From Nonomuraea aurantiaca (lineage in GTDB: Bacteria; Actinomycetota; Actinomycetes; Streptosporangiales; Streptosporangiaceae), in contig NZ_JAIWNB010000008.1 of assembly GCF_020215705.1 (NCBI RefSeq), positions 62,001 through 126,000 of the forward strand: a stretch of 64,000 nt of DNA, written 5' to 3'. The notes under the pieces were generated by a model. The model did no database searches, had not been told where the DNA came from, and saw only the letters and a program-made list of their open reading frames with translations. Each line of letters starts with the position of its first letter. The stretch's first letter is position 1. A program made the translations under genes and the position numbers. Shown in pieces: positions 50,444 through 59,177 of this stretch.

Positions 50444-50998
50444 GTGCTCAAACCCCACTACCCGATCCTCACCGACCGCCTCCTGCTGCGCCCCTTCACC
50501 CCCGACGACCTCCACCCGCTGCACGCCTACGAGTCCCGGCCCGAGGTCGCCCGCTACCTCTACTGGGAACCGCGCGACCTCGACACCGTACGCACCTTCC
50601 TCGAAAAGAAGATCACCCGCGTCGCCCTCCTCGGCGAAGGAGACGCCCTCGACGTCGCCATCACCCTGCGCGACACCGGTGAGCTCATCGGCAACGGCGT
50701 CCTGATCTGGACCAGCGAACAACACCGCCAAGGCGAGATCGGCTACATCCTGCACCCCGACCACCACCGCCGCGGCTACGCCCCGGAAGTCGGCCGCGAA
50801 CTGCTCCGCCTCGGCTTCGAAGGACTCGGCCTGCACCGCATCGTCGGCCGCCTCGACGCCCGCAACACCGCCTCCGGCCGCGTCCTGGAAAAACTCGGCA
50901 TGCGCCGCGAAGCCCACCTCATCGACAACGAGCAGGTCAAAGGCCAATGGGCCTCCGAGGTCATCTATGCCATGCTCGAGTCCGAATGGACACCATAA
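50444..50998 (+). CDS. GNAT N-acetyltransferase, RimJ/RimL-like
   Basis: 184 residues: LTDRLLLRPFTPDDLHPLHAY at the start, GEIGYILHPDHHRRGYAPEVGRELLRLGFEGLGLHRIVGRLDARNTASGRVLEKLGM as the acetyl-CoA and C-terminal signature. The family acetylates N-termini or small molecules. The GTG at 50444 is used as the strongest start; the reading frame upstream is the out-of-frame tail of the SMR region. The next gene starts inside it (ATG 50986), overlapping by 13 bases. Confidence 0.9.
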   Translation: MLKPHYPILTDRLLLRPFTPDDLHPLHAYESRPEVARYLYWEPRDLDTVRTFLEKKITRVALLGEGDALDVAITLRDTGELIGNGVLIWTSEQHRQGEIGYILHPDHHRRGYAPEVGRELLRLGFEGLGLHRIVGRLDARNTASGRVLEKLGMRREAHLIDNEQVKGQWASEVIYAMLESEWTP

Positions 50999-51288
50999 AC
51001 ATCCTCCACCTCGCCCTGGCCGCCGACTGGGCCGACGCCCAGCCGGCGGGGGAGTACCGCATCTCCACCCTCGGCCGCACCCTCGACCAAGAAGGCTTCA
51101 TCCACTGCAGCCGCGACCTCGACCAACTCCACGGCGTGCACACCGCCTTCTACAGCCACATCACCCAGCCGCTGCTCATCCTCCAGATCGACCCCGCCGG
51201 ACTCGACATCCGCCTCGAAAACGGCTTCCCCCACCTGTACGGCCCACTCCCGCTCAGCTCGGTCACCGCCGTACACCCCTACGCCTGA
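50986..51288 (+). CDS. DUF952 domain protein
   Basis: 100 residues matching DUF952: ILHLALAADWADAQPAGEYRISTLGRTLDQEGFIHCSRDLDQL, LLILQIDPAGLDIRLE and FPHLYGPLPLSSVTAVHPY. The family is conserved in many bacteria and fused to or adjacent to GNATs but has no settled function. The ATG overlaps the GNAT stop, showing translational coupling. Soluble. Confidence 0.92.
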   Translation: MDTINILHLALAADWADAQPAGEYRISTLGRTLDQEGFIHCSRDLDQLHGVHTAFYSHITQPLLILQIDPAGLDIRLENGFPHLYGPLPLSSVTAVHPYA

Positions 51289-51474
51289 TCTCACTGCCGA
51301 TCACCTCGCGGCAGCCGCGGCGTGCACATCGGCCGCGATGAGATCCATCAGGCCGAACACCGGCCACCTGCCGCCGGTCAGGCCGCCGCCGGCGCCGGCG
51401 GGCAATCACCCCGACTTCCAGCCACGCTCGCGCCGGCTCGGAACGCGGAAATCCAGCTGCCAGAATGGACTGCC

Positions 51475-51990
51475 ATGGACATCACGTTCGTCCGTGCCCG
51501 GGGACACCAGGACTGGGTGCATGTCACCCGCGACGATGGCGGCGAACTGAAATGGCCATGGCCCAAGGCCGGCGACCAGCCTCCCCATGATCTGATGCAC
51601 TTCCTCATCGAGGGCTACCTGCCCCTGCGCAACGGATTCTGGGACCTGGTCGCCGACGGCGTCGACTTCGGCTTCCTCAGCGCCGAAGCCGACCGCATCG
51701 CCCGGGGCGTACCCCCCAAAGGCCTGGCCGGCCGAGACCCGAACGGGTTGATCCTCGCCGAGTGCGTCGTCGCCGGCATCGGCACCGCCACCTGGGTCGA
51801 CGCCGACGACCAACAATGTCTGACCTGGGTGGATCAGCAGTGCCGGCGTCGAAACCTGTCCCGGCCGGACACCCTCACCGCCACGACCCTCCCTCCCGTG
51901 CGGGCCAAGATCCGGCAGACCATCGCGGCATGGCGACGGCTGGCGCCCGGAGACTCACTGGAGGTGACCTACCCGCCATCGATCACCTGA
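51475..51990 (+). CDS. Conserved hypothetical protein
   Basis: 171 residues, soluble. ITFVRARGHQDWVHVTRDDGGELKWPWPKAGDQPPHDLMHFLIEGYL is followed by GFWDLVADGVDFGFLSAEADRIARGV and a C-terminal helix region VRAKIRQTIAAWRRLAPGDSLEVTYP. The order resembles small actinobacterial hypothetical proteins with no assigned function. ATG 51475 chosen because the conserved-looking part begins there; the upstream frame from 51322 has atypical composition. 186 bases separate it from the DUF952 gene. Confidence 0.7.
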   Translation: MDITFVRARGHQDWVHVTRDDGGELKWPWPKAGDQPPHDLMHFLIEGYLPLRNGFWDLVADGVDFGFLSAEADRIARGVPPKGLAGRDPNGLILAECVVAGIGTATWVDADDQQCLTWVDQQCRRRNLSRPDTLTATTLPPVRAKIRQTIAAWRRLAPGDSLEVTYPPSIT

Positions 51991-52053
51991 GCAAGGGCTC
52001 AAAGACCGGCTGCCCGCGCCAGGGAACGCGAGCAGCCGTCACGCAACTTGCCT

Positions 52054-54129
52054 CTACAGCGTCAGGGTCCATCCGTTGATGAAGCCCTTGTCGCCCTTGG
52101 CGAGATCTTCCGCCCGGAGTTTCCAGGTGCCGTTGGATGGTGAGGCGCTGGCGTTCACCCAGTAGCTCTCGTTGATGTTGTCGGTGCCGTCCTTGGCATC
52201 GGCGGCGCGTAGCGCGTACACCTTGCCGTCCGGCGCGACCAGGTCGAGCTTCAGGTCGCCGCGCCAGGTGTGGTCGATCTCGACGTGGACGTGGGTGCGG
52301 GTGGGGGCGTTGCCGTTGAGCCAGGCCAGGACGATGCTGGATTCGGCGACCCCGGGATCGGGGATGGCGGTGTCGTCCCAGTTGCCGAAGCAGGGCAGCC
52401 GGAGCGACCAGCCGTCGATGAAGCCGGTGTCGAGGTATTCGACGTCCTGCACGCGGAGCTTCCAGGTGCCGCTGGCCGGGGACGCGCTGGCGTTGACCTG
52501 GTACGTCTCGTGAATGATGTCGGCGCTGTCGTTGGGGTCGTTGGCCTGCAGCGGGTAGACCTTTCCGTCCGGCGCGATCAGGTCGATCTTCAGTTCGCCA
52601 CGCCAGGAGTGGTGGATGTCGACGTACACCTCGGTGGTGGCGGGCGCGGTGCCGAGCAGGCCGGCGACCGCGATGGAGGACGTCACGGTGCCGTGGTCGG
52701 GGATCGCGGTGTCCTTCATGTTCTCGTAGTACGGGGTGGGCCAGGCGCCGGGGTCGGGGGACTTGCCCAGCACGGCGGCGTCGACCTGGATGCGGGGGGT
52801 GGTCACGCCGTTGTAGGCGATGGCTTTGCCGGTGGTCTTCAAGGCGGTTTGGAGCTGGGCAACCGTGGCGTCGGGCATGGCCTGGCGCAGCACGGCCAGG
52901 GCGCCGGTGACGTGCGGGGCGGCCATCGAGGTGCCGCTCAGGGAGGCCCACTTGCCGCCGGGGACGGAGGAGATGATGGACACGCCGGGGGCGAACAGGT
53001 CCAGCAGCGTGCCGCGGTTGCTGAAGGCGGCCACGCCGTCCTGGTCGGTGGTGGCACCGACGGTGATGGCCGAGGAGACGCAGGCGGGGGCGGCCACGGC
53101 GGCACCGAAGCCGTCGTTGCCGGCCGCGACCACGGTGGCCACGCCGGCCGCCCACAGGCTGTCGATGGCCGTCTTGCGCGGGTCGCCGTCGCAGGCCGCG
53201 GTGTACTGGCCGCCGCCCAGGCTGAGGTTGGCGGCCACCAGCGGCACGCCCTCTTCCTTCAGTTCCAGCACCTTCTCCAGGCCGGCGAGCTGGGCGCTGG
53301 TGAAGCTGAGCACGCACGGAGCGGCGCCGGCCCCGCACAGGTCTTCGGAGGTGAACTTGCTGAACACCTGGATGGCGACGACCTCGGCGCCGGGCGCGAC
53401 ACCGGCCGGCGGGGCGCCGGTCACGCCCGTGCCGTTGCCGACCGCGATGCCGGCCACGTGGGTGCCATGGTCGCAGTCCAGTGCGACGTCGGCGCACGGG
53501 CCCTGGTCGGCGTCGGCGGCGCCGGGCCCTTCCTGCTCGGCGGTGCCGTCGGGACACAGGCTCGTGGCGGAGTAGTCGGCGTCGATGGGGGAGAAGCAGG
53601 CCTCCTCCAGCACCCGGTCCTTGAGGAAGGGGTGGTTGACTGCGACCCCGGTGTCCAGCACGGCCACCACGCTGCCGGCGCCCGTCTTGCCCGCGATCCT
53701 GGTCTTGTCCGCGCCGATCAGCGGGATGCTCTCGGCCAGAACCGGCCGCACCGGTTTGTCCTCGGTCACGCTGACCACGCTGGGCAGCTTGGACAGCCGG
53801 TCCAGCCCGGCCTGGTCGACGTGCAGGGTGATCATGGGGAAGCGGGACAGTTGCTGGACGACCTGGCCGCTGGCGGCCGCGTCCGGCATGTCGGCGCGGG
53901 TCTTGCTGACCACGTTCACCCTGATCCTGCCTGCGGCGGCCGCCCGCGCGCTCAGCTGGGGCTCGATATAGGGAGCCGTCGAAGTGGCCTGCGGTGCGGT
54001 CGAAGCAGCGGCCGCTGTGGGAGCCGCCGTAGAAGCCGTTGAAGGGGCCTCTGCCGCGTAGGCCGGCCCGGTCGCGATCGCCGTGGCCGTCAGCGCCACG
54101 AGGAGGCAGGATAAGACTGGCAATTTCAT
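52054..54129 (-). CDS. Secreted S8 subtilisin-like protease with two P (proprotein convertase) domains
   Basis: 691 residues. A signal peptide (cut near AYAAEA, about 26), an Ala/Thr-rich linker and an inhibitor-I9-like propeptide (about 65-130, ITLHVDQAGLDRLSKLPSVVSVTEDKPVRPV) lead to the S8 domain with Asp159 (VAVLDTG), His221 (DCDHGTHVAG) and Ser401 (SGTSMAAPH). Two homologous P/proprotein-convertase domains fill about 465-580 and 585-691 (AIPDHGTVTSSIAV and AIPDPGVAESSIVL; SWRGELKIDLIAPDGK and TWRGDLKLDLVAPDGK; GTWKLRVQD and GTWKLRAED). The enzyme is extracellular. The upstream PLA2-type gene is on the same strand, separated by a terminator-like hairpin. Confidence 0.95.
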   Translation of the reverse strand: MKLPVLSCLLVALTATAIATGPAYAAEAPSTASTAAPTAAAASTAPQATSTAPYIEPQLSARAAAAGRIRVNVVSKTRADMPDAAASGQVVQQLSRFPMITLHVDQAGLDRLSKLPSVVSVTEDKPVRPVLAESIPLIGADKTRIAGKTGAGSVVAVLDTGVAVNHPFLKDRVLEEACFSPIDADYSATSLCPDGTAEQEGPGAADADQGPCADVALDCDHGTHVAGIAVGNGTGVTGAPPAGVAPGAEVVAIQVFSKFTSEDLCGAGAAPCVLSFTSAQLAGLEKVLELKEEGVPLVAANLSLGGGQYTAACDGDPRKTAIDSLWAAGVATVVAAGNDGFGAAVAAPACVSSAITVGATTDQDGVAAFSNRGTLLDLFAPGVSIISSVPGGKWASLSGTSMAAPHVTGALAVLRQAMPDATVAQLQTALKTTGKAIAYNGVTTPRIQVDAAVLGKSPDPGAWPTPYYENMKDTAIPDHGTVTSSIAVAGLLGTAPATTEVYVDIHHSWRGELKIDLIAPDGKVYPLQANDPNDSADIIHETYQVNASASPASGTWKLRVQDVEYLDTGFIDGWSLRLPCFGNWDDTAIPDPGVAESSIVLAWLNGNAPTRTHVHVEIDHTWRGDLKLDLVAPDGKVYALRAADAKDGTDNINESYWVNASASPSNGTWKLRAEDLAKGDKGFINGWTLTL

Positions 54130-54185
54130 GACGTACCGCGCCTTACATAACGGAGGTGCAGGGAAACGACGCCGACATGAGGGGT

Positions 54186-54217
54186 GGCCGGACGGCGGCC
54201 GATGCCGCCATCCGGCC
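54186..54217 (-). terminator. Hairpin between the phospholipase-type gene and the protease gene
   Basis: GGCCGGACGGCGG (54186-54198) pairs with CCGCCATCCGGCC (54205-54217) around a 6-base loop, one C/A mismatch. It lies 59 bases after the stop of the phospholipase-type gene, on the minus strand, and 57 bases before the protease start, so it probably separates the two transcripts. Confidence 0.65.
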
Positions 54218-54275
54218 GAGGGAAAGTCCCTTGAAAAGGTCAGAGCTCAGATGTCATTTCGGGCTCACGCTGTTC

Positions 54276-55907
54276 TCAGGGGTGGCCGTACCTTTTGACG
54301 GCCTGGTAATACGTCCATGCCCATACCCTGCAGTCGGGCCGGACCAGGATGAAGTAGCCGCCGCACACCTTGTCGCGCAGGGTGATGTAGAACCGGTTGT
54401 CCACGTCGGCCTTTGAATGGGAGTTGGAGAGGTAGTACCGGTAATGCTTCCTCTTGTTGGCTATCAGGCCGTACCCGTAGTCGTGGGAGTCACAGGCCGG
54501 CCGGAAATCGAAATTATGCGGCTTGTCCGGAGAACTCGTGCAGTGGTCGTAGTAGATACCCCTGACCTTGAAGCCGCTGGCGGTCCGCTTCCAGTCGGGC
54601 TTGCGCCATTTGCCGCCGTGCCATGCCCAGGCCGAGCAGCCCGACTTCGTGTACCACATCCAGGTCGCGGCCGTGCTGCACTTCGTCGGGTAGGACTGCG
54701 GGGGATCCACGCCGTCCGGTAGGAAGTCACCGGCCGGCGGCTCGGTGGCGTTGGGGTCGTCGAGCCCGGCCGCGCCCACGGTTTCCCCGCCGTTGGCCGG
54801 CAGGTCGGTGCTGGTGAGGGTCACCTGGGGAGCCGCGACGCCCGCCGGGAAGGAGAGCTGCCAGCCGCCGTTGGTGACGGAATCGATCGACGACAGGCGT
54901 CCCACCGCGTCGTAGACGTAGGTCGCCTGGGTGGCGCCGACGCCGGGGTCGGTCACAGCGCGCAGCAGGCCGTTCGGGTCGTAGGCGTAGCTCGCCTCAG
55001 TCTGCGGCGCCTCGGTTCCGTAGGTGACCGTGATGTCCTTGAGCCGGCCCGCGAAGTCGCCGTTGGAGGTGCCGGTGGCCGTGGTGGCCGTGGCGTAGGT
55101 GAACTTGGTGACGGACGCGGGGTCCGCCACGCCGGCCGGCTCCTTCACGGTGCTGACGCGACCCTGGGTGTCGTAGGTGATCGTGGACTTGCCGAAGGCG
55201 GCGCTGCCCACGTCGGTCACGCGCCAGGGGTCGGCGCTCGGTGCCCCGCCCGGCCGGGCCCAGGTGTAGGTGAGCTGGAGATCGCCGGCGCTGATGGGAG
55301 TGCCGTCGGCGTTGGTGAAGGTGTCGTCGCCCGCCTCCACGGCGCCCGGATCCGACACGAGCGTCTCGATCGTCGTGGTACGCATCGCTCCGATGTTCGC
55401 GTCCCACTTGGTGGTTTCGGTGATCTTGGATCCGGTGTCGGCCTGGTACGTCTGGATGCCGCCGCCGTCGGGGAAGGAGACGCTGCTCTTCAGGGGGTAG
55501 CTGGTGGACGTCCCGTCGTCGAGTTCGGTGACGACGATGGTGCCGTTCTGCTTCTCCAGTTTCCGGTTGATCTGACCACCGGCGAACTCGGCCTGCCAAC
55601 TCGGCCCGAAGACGCCCAACTCGGGGCGGGTGGCCGGAGCCGACTGCGGCCGGGCCAGATCGCCACCGGCCAGAGCCACACCGTGCTTACGGCTGATGGC
55701 ACCCGCCGACACGTCCAACTCGGTCAGCTTGAAGGTCTGCGTGTCGGCGGAGTACTGGCCGGGGCCGATCTCCTGCACGTCGGCCGGCGGCGGGTCGGCG
55801 AGCACGGCGGCGGAGGCAGCCGAGGTGACCGTGGCGGCGGAGACCTCTGGGGCGAGGAAGGGCAGAAGCATCGCCGTGACGGCGACGGGGAGCGCTAATC
55901 GGCGCAA
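54276..55907 (-). CDS. Secreted RHS/YD-repeat-like protein with C-terminal phospholipase A2 domain
   Basis: 543 residues. The TTG at 55907 is chosen because GGAGG lies six bases upstream, giving a clean signal peptide (RRLALPVAVTAMLLPFLAPEVSA). The middle (about 60-370) has YD/RHS-like beta repeats (GRVSTVKEPAGV, YAYDPNGLLRAVTDP, TYVYDAVGRLSSIDS). A linker with Pro/Asp leads to a prokaryotic phospholipase A2 domain: CTSSPDKPHNFDFRPACDSHDYGYG with catalytic His475-Asp476 and several cysteines (KCSTAATWMWYTKSGCSAW, CGGYFILVRPDC). RHS-plus-enzyme architecture is that of secreted toxins or effectors; no immunity gene is visible, so a nutrient-acquisition role is equally possible. Confidence 0.82.
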   Translation of the reverse strand: MRRLALPVAVTAMLLPFLAPEVSAATVTSAASAAVLADPPPADVQEIGPGQYSADTQTFKLTELDVSAGAISRKHGVALAGGDLARPQSAPATRPELGVFGPSWQAEFAGGQINRKLEKQNGTIVVTELDDGTSTSYPLKSSVSFPDGGGIQTYQADTGSKITETTKWDANIGAMRTTTIETLVSDPGAVEAGDDTFTNADGTPISAGDLQLTYTWARPGGAPSADPWRVTDVGSAAFGKSTITYDTQGRVSTVKEPAGVADPASVTKFTYATATTATGTSNGDFAGRLKDITVTYGTEAPQTEASYAYDPNGLLRAVTDPGVGATQATYVYDAVGRLSSIDSVTNGGWQLSFPAGVAAPQVTLTSTDLPANGGETVGAAGLDDPNATEPPAGDFLPDGVDPPQSYPTKCSTAATWMWYTKSGCSAWAWHGGKWRKPDWKRTASGFKVRGIYYDHCTSSPDKPHNFDFRPACDSHDYGYGLIANKRKHYRYYLSNSHSKADVDNRFYITLRDKVCGGYFILVRPDCRVWAWTYYQAVKRYGHP

Positions 55908-56758
55908 GTGGTGCCTCCAGGTATAGCGAGAAAGTGATCTGATCACCTGGAGGATAAGCGCTGATAAATCGCTTTGACAAGAGATTGACAATTTTACGGT
56001 ACGATGTTAAATCCCCAGTGAGGCCATACCTAAAATACGGCTTAATTATGTATCCTCCCAGGTCAGACGGGCTATATAGGGAGCTTATGGCGAATTTATG
56101 GCGATCGTGTGGAGCCCTCGATAATAATGACACCGCGGCCCGACACGGTGGCACATTCAGCCATTCACGCGCGCGGAAAAACAGTAAAGCGAACCCCGCC
56201 TGACGGTTGAGTTCAGGACAGACGAGCCGGCTCATCTGAAATCCCGCACCCTGTTCGCCCCCCAGCCAGCCGACCAAGGTCCGCGCGGCAAGACAGCCCG
56301 CCGCTCCCCACGTGGCGGACCTGCGCGTTTAAGGATTGGCTGCGCGCGATCGACGCCCGATAAGATGCCCGATCATGGCTCGCCGTACTTCCGAACCGAG
56401 AACCCCCCGCCAGGATCCGCACCGGCCGGCGGCGTTCCGGCGCGAGGTGCCGCACGTCAACGGCAACGCCACCGACCGCGATCAGAACGCCGAACTCGAA
56501 CGACCTCTGAAGCTCGGGGAGCGCCCCGCCGACATCGGCCGGACCGGCGCGGCGCAATGGCACATCCCGGCCGACCCCGAACTCTCGCGAACCCGCCTGA
56601 GCTGAACATCGGCCCGCACCGGCAAACGACCCCCACGTGAGGACCTCGCGCGCATGACGCCGCCTGCTCTTTAGACCTGACACCTTCCCCGCGCATCGGT
56701 CGCCGACGACGCCGTCGGCTCTGTTTCCCATGCTCTTCGTCAGGTCTTCAGAGAGATC
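55908..56758. other. AT-richer spacer without a supported gene
   Basis: Most of 55930-56150 is markedly AT-rich compared with the rest of the window and contains two TTGACA sequences (about 55972 and 55985) as possible promoters. From about 56330 the GC content rises again; a weak frame 56375-56605 (MARRTSEPRTPR...) starts with an ATG but lacks a ribosome-binding site and a recognisable domain, so I do not call it a gene. The phospholipase-type gene on the left reads away, so its promoter is in this region. Confidence 0.5.
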
Positions 56759-57319
56759 ATGTCTTCACATCCTCATATCGTGCTGCCCTGGGCCGTACGG
56801 CGCACCTGCCTGCCCCTGCTCACCCTCCAGTGCGTGGACTGCCCCTCCGGCCGCGCCACCACCGGCAACGGCAGGTTCCGCGTCAACGCCAACGGCAAAC
56901 TTCTCGACGTCTGGCTCCTGGTCAACTGCCTCTCCTGCGACCGGACCAGCAAGCTCACCGTCCACGATCGCGTCCCGGTCCGCTCACTGCCCGCGGACCT
57001 CCTGGCCGGCTACACGGCCAACTCACCCGCCCTCGTCGCAGACACCCTCCTCGCCCCGTCGATCGCCCGGCGCAACCGGTACGCGCTCGACTGGGACGGG
57101 TGCTGGGAACTCCACGCACCCCCCGTCCCCGAGGATCCGTGGCCCCTTCAGATCACGGTCACCTTCGACGATCCCGTACCCATCCGCCCCGAACGGCTCA
57201 TCGCCCACGGACTGGGCATCAGCCGTAAGGAGGTCGCACGCAGAGTCAAGATCGACATCCCGCTGAACCGCAAGACGACACTGGACTTCTCCTTCGTCCT
57301 GGTGTGGTCGGTTCACTAG
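56759..57319 (+). CDS. DUF1062 domain protein with zinc-ribbon-like Cys pairs
   Basis: 186 residues. Paired CxxC motifs QCVDCPSG (about 25) and NCLSCDRT (about 57) flank GRFRVNANGKLLDVWLLV, the family block of DUF1062. The C-terminal half has LLAPSIARRNRYALDWDGCWELHAP and RLIAHGLGISRKEVARRVKIDIPLNRKTTLDFSF. A Zn-binding fold with an S4-like RNA-binding helix is plausible but unproven. ATG with GAGAGA upstream. A perfect 19-base hairpin follows 26 bases after the stop. Confidence 0.85.
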   Translation: MSSHPHIVLPWAVRRTCLPLLTLQCVDCPSGRATTGNGRFRVNANGKLLDVWLLVNCLSCDRTSKLTVHDRVPVRSLPADLLAGYTANSPALVADTLLAPSIARRNRYALDWDGCWELHAPPVPEDPWPLQITVTFDDPVPIRPERLIAHGLGISRKEVARRVKIDIPLNRKTTLDFSFVLVWSVH

Positions 57320-57344
57320 GCCCAGATGCCGGTACGACACTCTT

Positions 57345-57385
57345 GACCGAGGCAGAACACGGCACAGCCGTGTTCTGCCTCGGTC
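57345..57385 (+). terminator. Perfect 19-base stem hairpin after the DUF1062 gene
   Basis: GACCGAGGCAGAACACGGC (57345-57363), loop ACA, GCCGTGTTCTGCCTCGGTC (57367-57385). The stem is perfect and starts 26 bases after the stop codon. The long uninterrupted stem is stronger than needed for termination and could also be processed or mark an old insertion end. The stretch 57386-57579 after it has no supported gene. Confidence 0.7.
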
Positions 57386-57579
57386 CGGTCGACACGGAGC
57401 CAGCTGGCGTACTTGCCGGTGTAGCCGACGCCGGGGGAGACCGACACCAGGCGACAATCAGCACTCCCCGCCGACGCCCGTCGTGGCCCAGGCATCACGA
57501 GCATTCACCGGCACTACGACAGGCTCAACCTCGAAGCGACGAGCTCGACCTCAGAGCTCGCGGAGCATCGAAGCCGCCC

Positions 57580-58416
57580 CTACGCGCACAACACCCGCTG
57601 AATCCGCCGCGCCGCGAACCACAACCCCGCCACCGCCATCACCACCAGATAACCCGCATGCCCCAGCAACCCCCACTCCGGCACCCCCGAGGCCAGACCC
57701 CGCACCAACTCCACCGCGTGATAAAGCGGCGTCACCCGCACCACCACCTCCAACACCCCCGGATAATCCGCCACGGGGGAGAAGGTGCCGGAAAACAGGA
57801 ACAACGAGAACTGCGCCGCCGTCATCAGATCGAAATCCTGCCAGCCCCGCAGCACCGTCGACACCGCCATCCCCAGCGCCCCGAACGACAACCCCACCAG
57901 CATCGTCGCCGGAAACGCCGCCAGCGCCCACACCGGCTCGGCCAGCCCCAGGACCACCATCACCACCAGAAACAACGCCGTGTAAACAGAGCTGCGCACC
58001 ATCGCCCAGCTCAACTCACCCAGCGCCACCTCGATCGGCCGCACCGGCGTCGCCAAAACCGCCTCGAACGTCTTCGCATAACGCATCTTGAAGAAGAAAT
58101 TGAACGTCGTCTCCGACAACGCCCCGTTCATCGCCGACACCGCCAGCATCGCCGGCGCCACGAACACCGCATAGGACACCACCCGGCCATCACCCAGCGG
58201 AATCCGGCCCACCAGCGCACCCACACCCACGCCGATCGACAGCAGATACAACAGCGGCTCGAAGAACCCCGACACCAGAACCAGCCAGTAAGAAGCACCC
58301 GAACGCAACGCGCCCACATTGCGGCCCACCACCGCACCCACCCGGCCCGCCGAAACACGACCCGCCGAAACCCGGCCGGACACCAGCCGCCGGGCCACCG
58401 CCAACGTCACCATCAT
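57580..58416 (-). CDS. ABC-2 type exporter permease (third gene of the operon)
   Basis: 278 residues with six hydrophobic segments (SYWLVLVSGFFEPLLYLLSIGVGVGALV; VVSYAVFVAPAMLAVSAM; SSVYTALFLVVMVVLGLAEPVWAL; ALAAFPATMLVGLSFGALGMAVS; PGVLEVVVRVTPLYHAVELVRGLASG). The ETTFNFFFKMRYAKTFEAVLATPVRPIEVALGE block is the EAA-like coupling region of DrrB/NodJ-type permeases. It overlaps the preceding permease by one base at the ATG/stop, so the exporter likely has a heteromeric membrane pair with the next gene. Confidence 0.9.
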   Translation of the reverse strand: MMVTLAVARRLVSGRVSAGRVSAGRVGAVVGRNVGALRSGASYWLVLVSGFFEPLLYLLSIGVGVGALVGRIPLGDGRVVSYAVFVAPAMLAVSAMNGALSETTFNFFFKMRYAKTFEAVLATPVRPIEVALGELSWAMVRSSVYTALFLVVMVVLGLAEPVWALAAFPATMLVGLSFGALGMAVSTVLRGWQDFDLMTAAQFSLFLFSGTFSPVADYPGVLEVVVRVTPLYHAVELVRGLASGVPEWGLLGHAGYLVVMAVAGLWFAARRIQRVLCA

Positions 58417-59177
58417 CAGTCCTGAAGTCGCTTACGGAACGCGTAACCCGCCCACCACAGCCCGCCCGCCGCGAACGCCACCAGACACCCGGCATGCGCC
58501 CACACCGGCCACGGGGGAGCGGCCCCCGACGTCGCCGCCCGCGCCAGCTCCACCCCATGCCACAACGGCGACACGTAAGCCACCGGCCGCACCAGCGCCG
58601 GCAACTGCTCCACCGGGAAGAACACCCCCGCGAACAACGTCGACGGCAACATCACGAACCGGAACAGCAACGCGAAGTAACTGTCATGATCGATCGTCGC
58701 CGAGAACGCCGTCACCGGCGCCGCCACGGCCAACGCCAGCAACGCCGCCACCAACGGCGTCAGCACCACCCACGGCGAGGACAGCACCCCGAACGCCCCC
58801 ACCACCAGCAGGAACACCACCACCGCGATCTCGACCCTGAACACGATGTACAGCAGCCAACCGCCGATCATGTCCCACACCGACACCCGCGTCGCGAACA
58901 TCGCATGCGCCCCGCGATTCCACCGGAACTCCCCGAACACCGCATACGTACACTCGCCGACCGCCATCTGGAACGCCGTCGAAGCCAGCACCCCCGGCAC
59001 GATCCACTCCACATACGGCACGCCGCCCACCTCACCGACGTAACCGCCCACCCCCAGCCCGATACTGGCCAGGAACAACACCGGCAACACGAACGACGAG
59101 AACAACGACGCCCGCCACAACCGCTTGTACAGCGTCAGATGCCGCTCCAGCACCGCCACCGTCGGATGCGCCATCAC
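58416..59177 (-). CDS. ABC-2 type exporter permease (second gene of the operon)
   Basis: 253 residues, six hydrophobic segments, including RLWRASLFSSFVLPVLFLASIGLGVGGYVG and EWIVPGVLASTAFQMAVGECTYAVFGEFRWNRG with the coupling helix region. Its ATG overlaps the stop of the ATPase gene and its stop overlaps the start of the next permease, so all three are translationally coupled. Paired permeases of this type export drugs, lipids or polysaccharides; the substrate cannot be told. Confidence 0.9.
   Translation of the reverse strand: MMAHPTVAVLERHLTLYKRLWRASLFSSFVLPVLFLASIGLGVGGYVGEVGGVPYVEWIVPGVLASTAFQMAVGECTYAVFGEFRWNRGAHAMFATRVSVWDMIGGWLLYIVFRVEIAVVVFLLVVGAFGVLSSPWVVLTPLVAALLALAVAAPVTAFSATIDHDSYFALLFRFVMLPSTLFAGVFFPVEQLPALVRPVAYVSPLWHGVELARAATSGAAPPWPVWAHAGCLVAFAAGGLWWAGYAFRKRLQD

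Noticed and set aside
56375..56605. Small frame in the AT-richer spacer
   Set aside because: No ribosome-binding site, no domain and composition typical of noncoding GC-rich sequence.
57316..57504. Minus-strand frame over the hairpin region near the exporter operon
   Set aside because: It runs through the perfect stem-loop, so its residues are imposed by the hairpin; no family is recognised.
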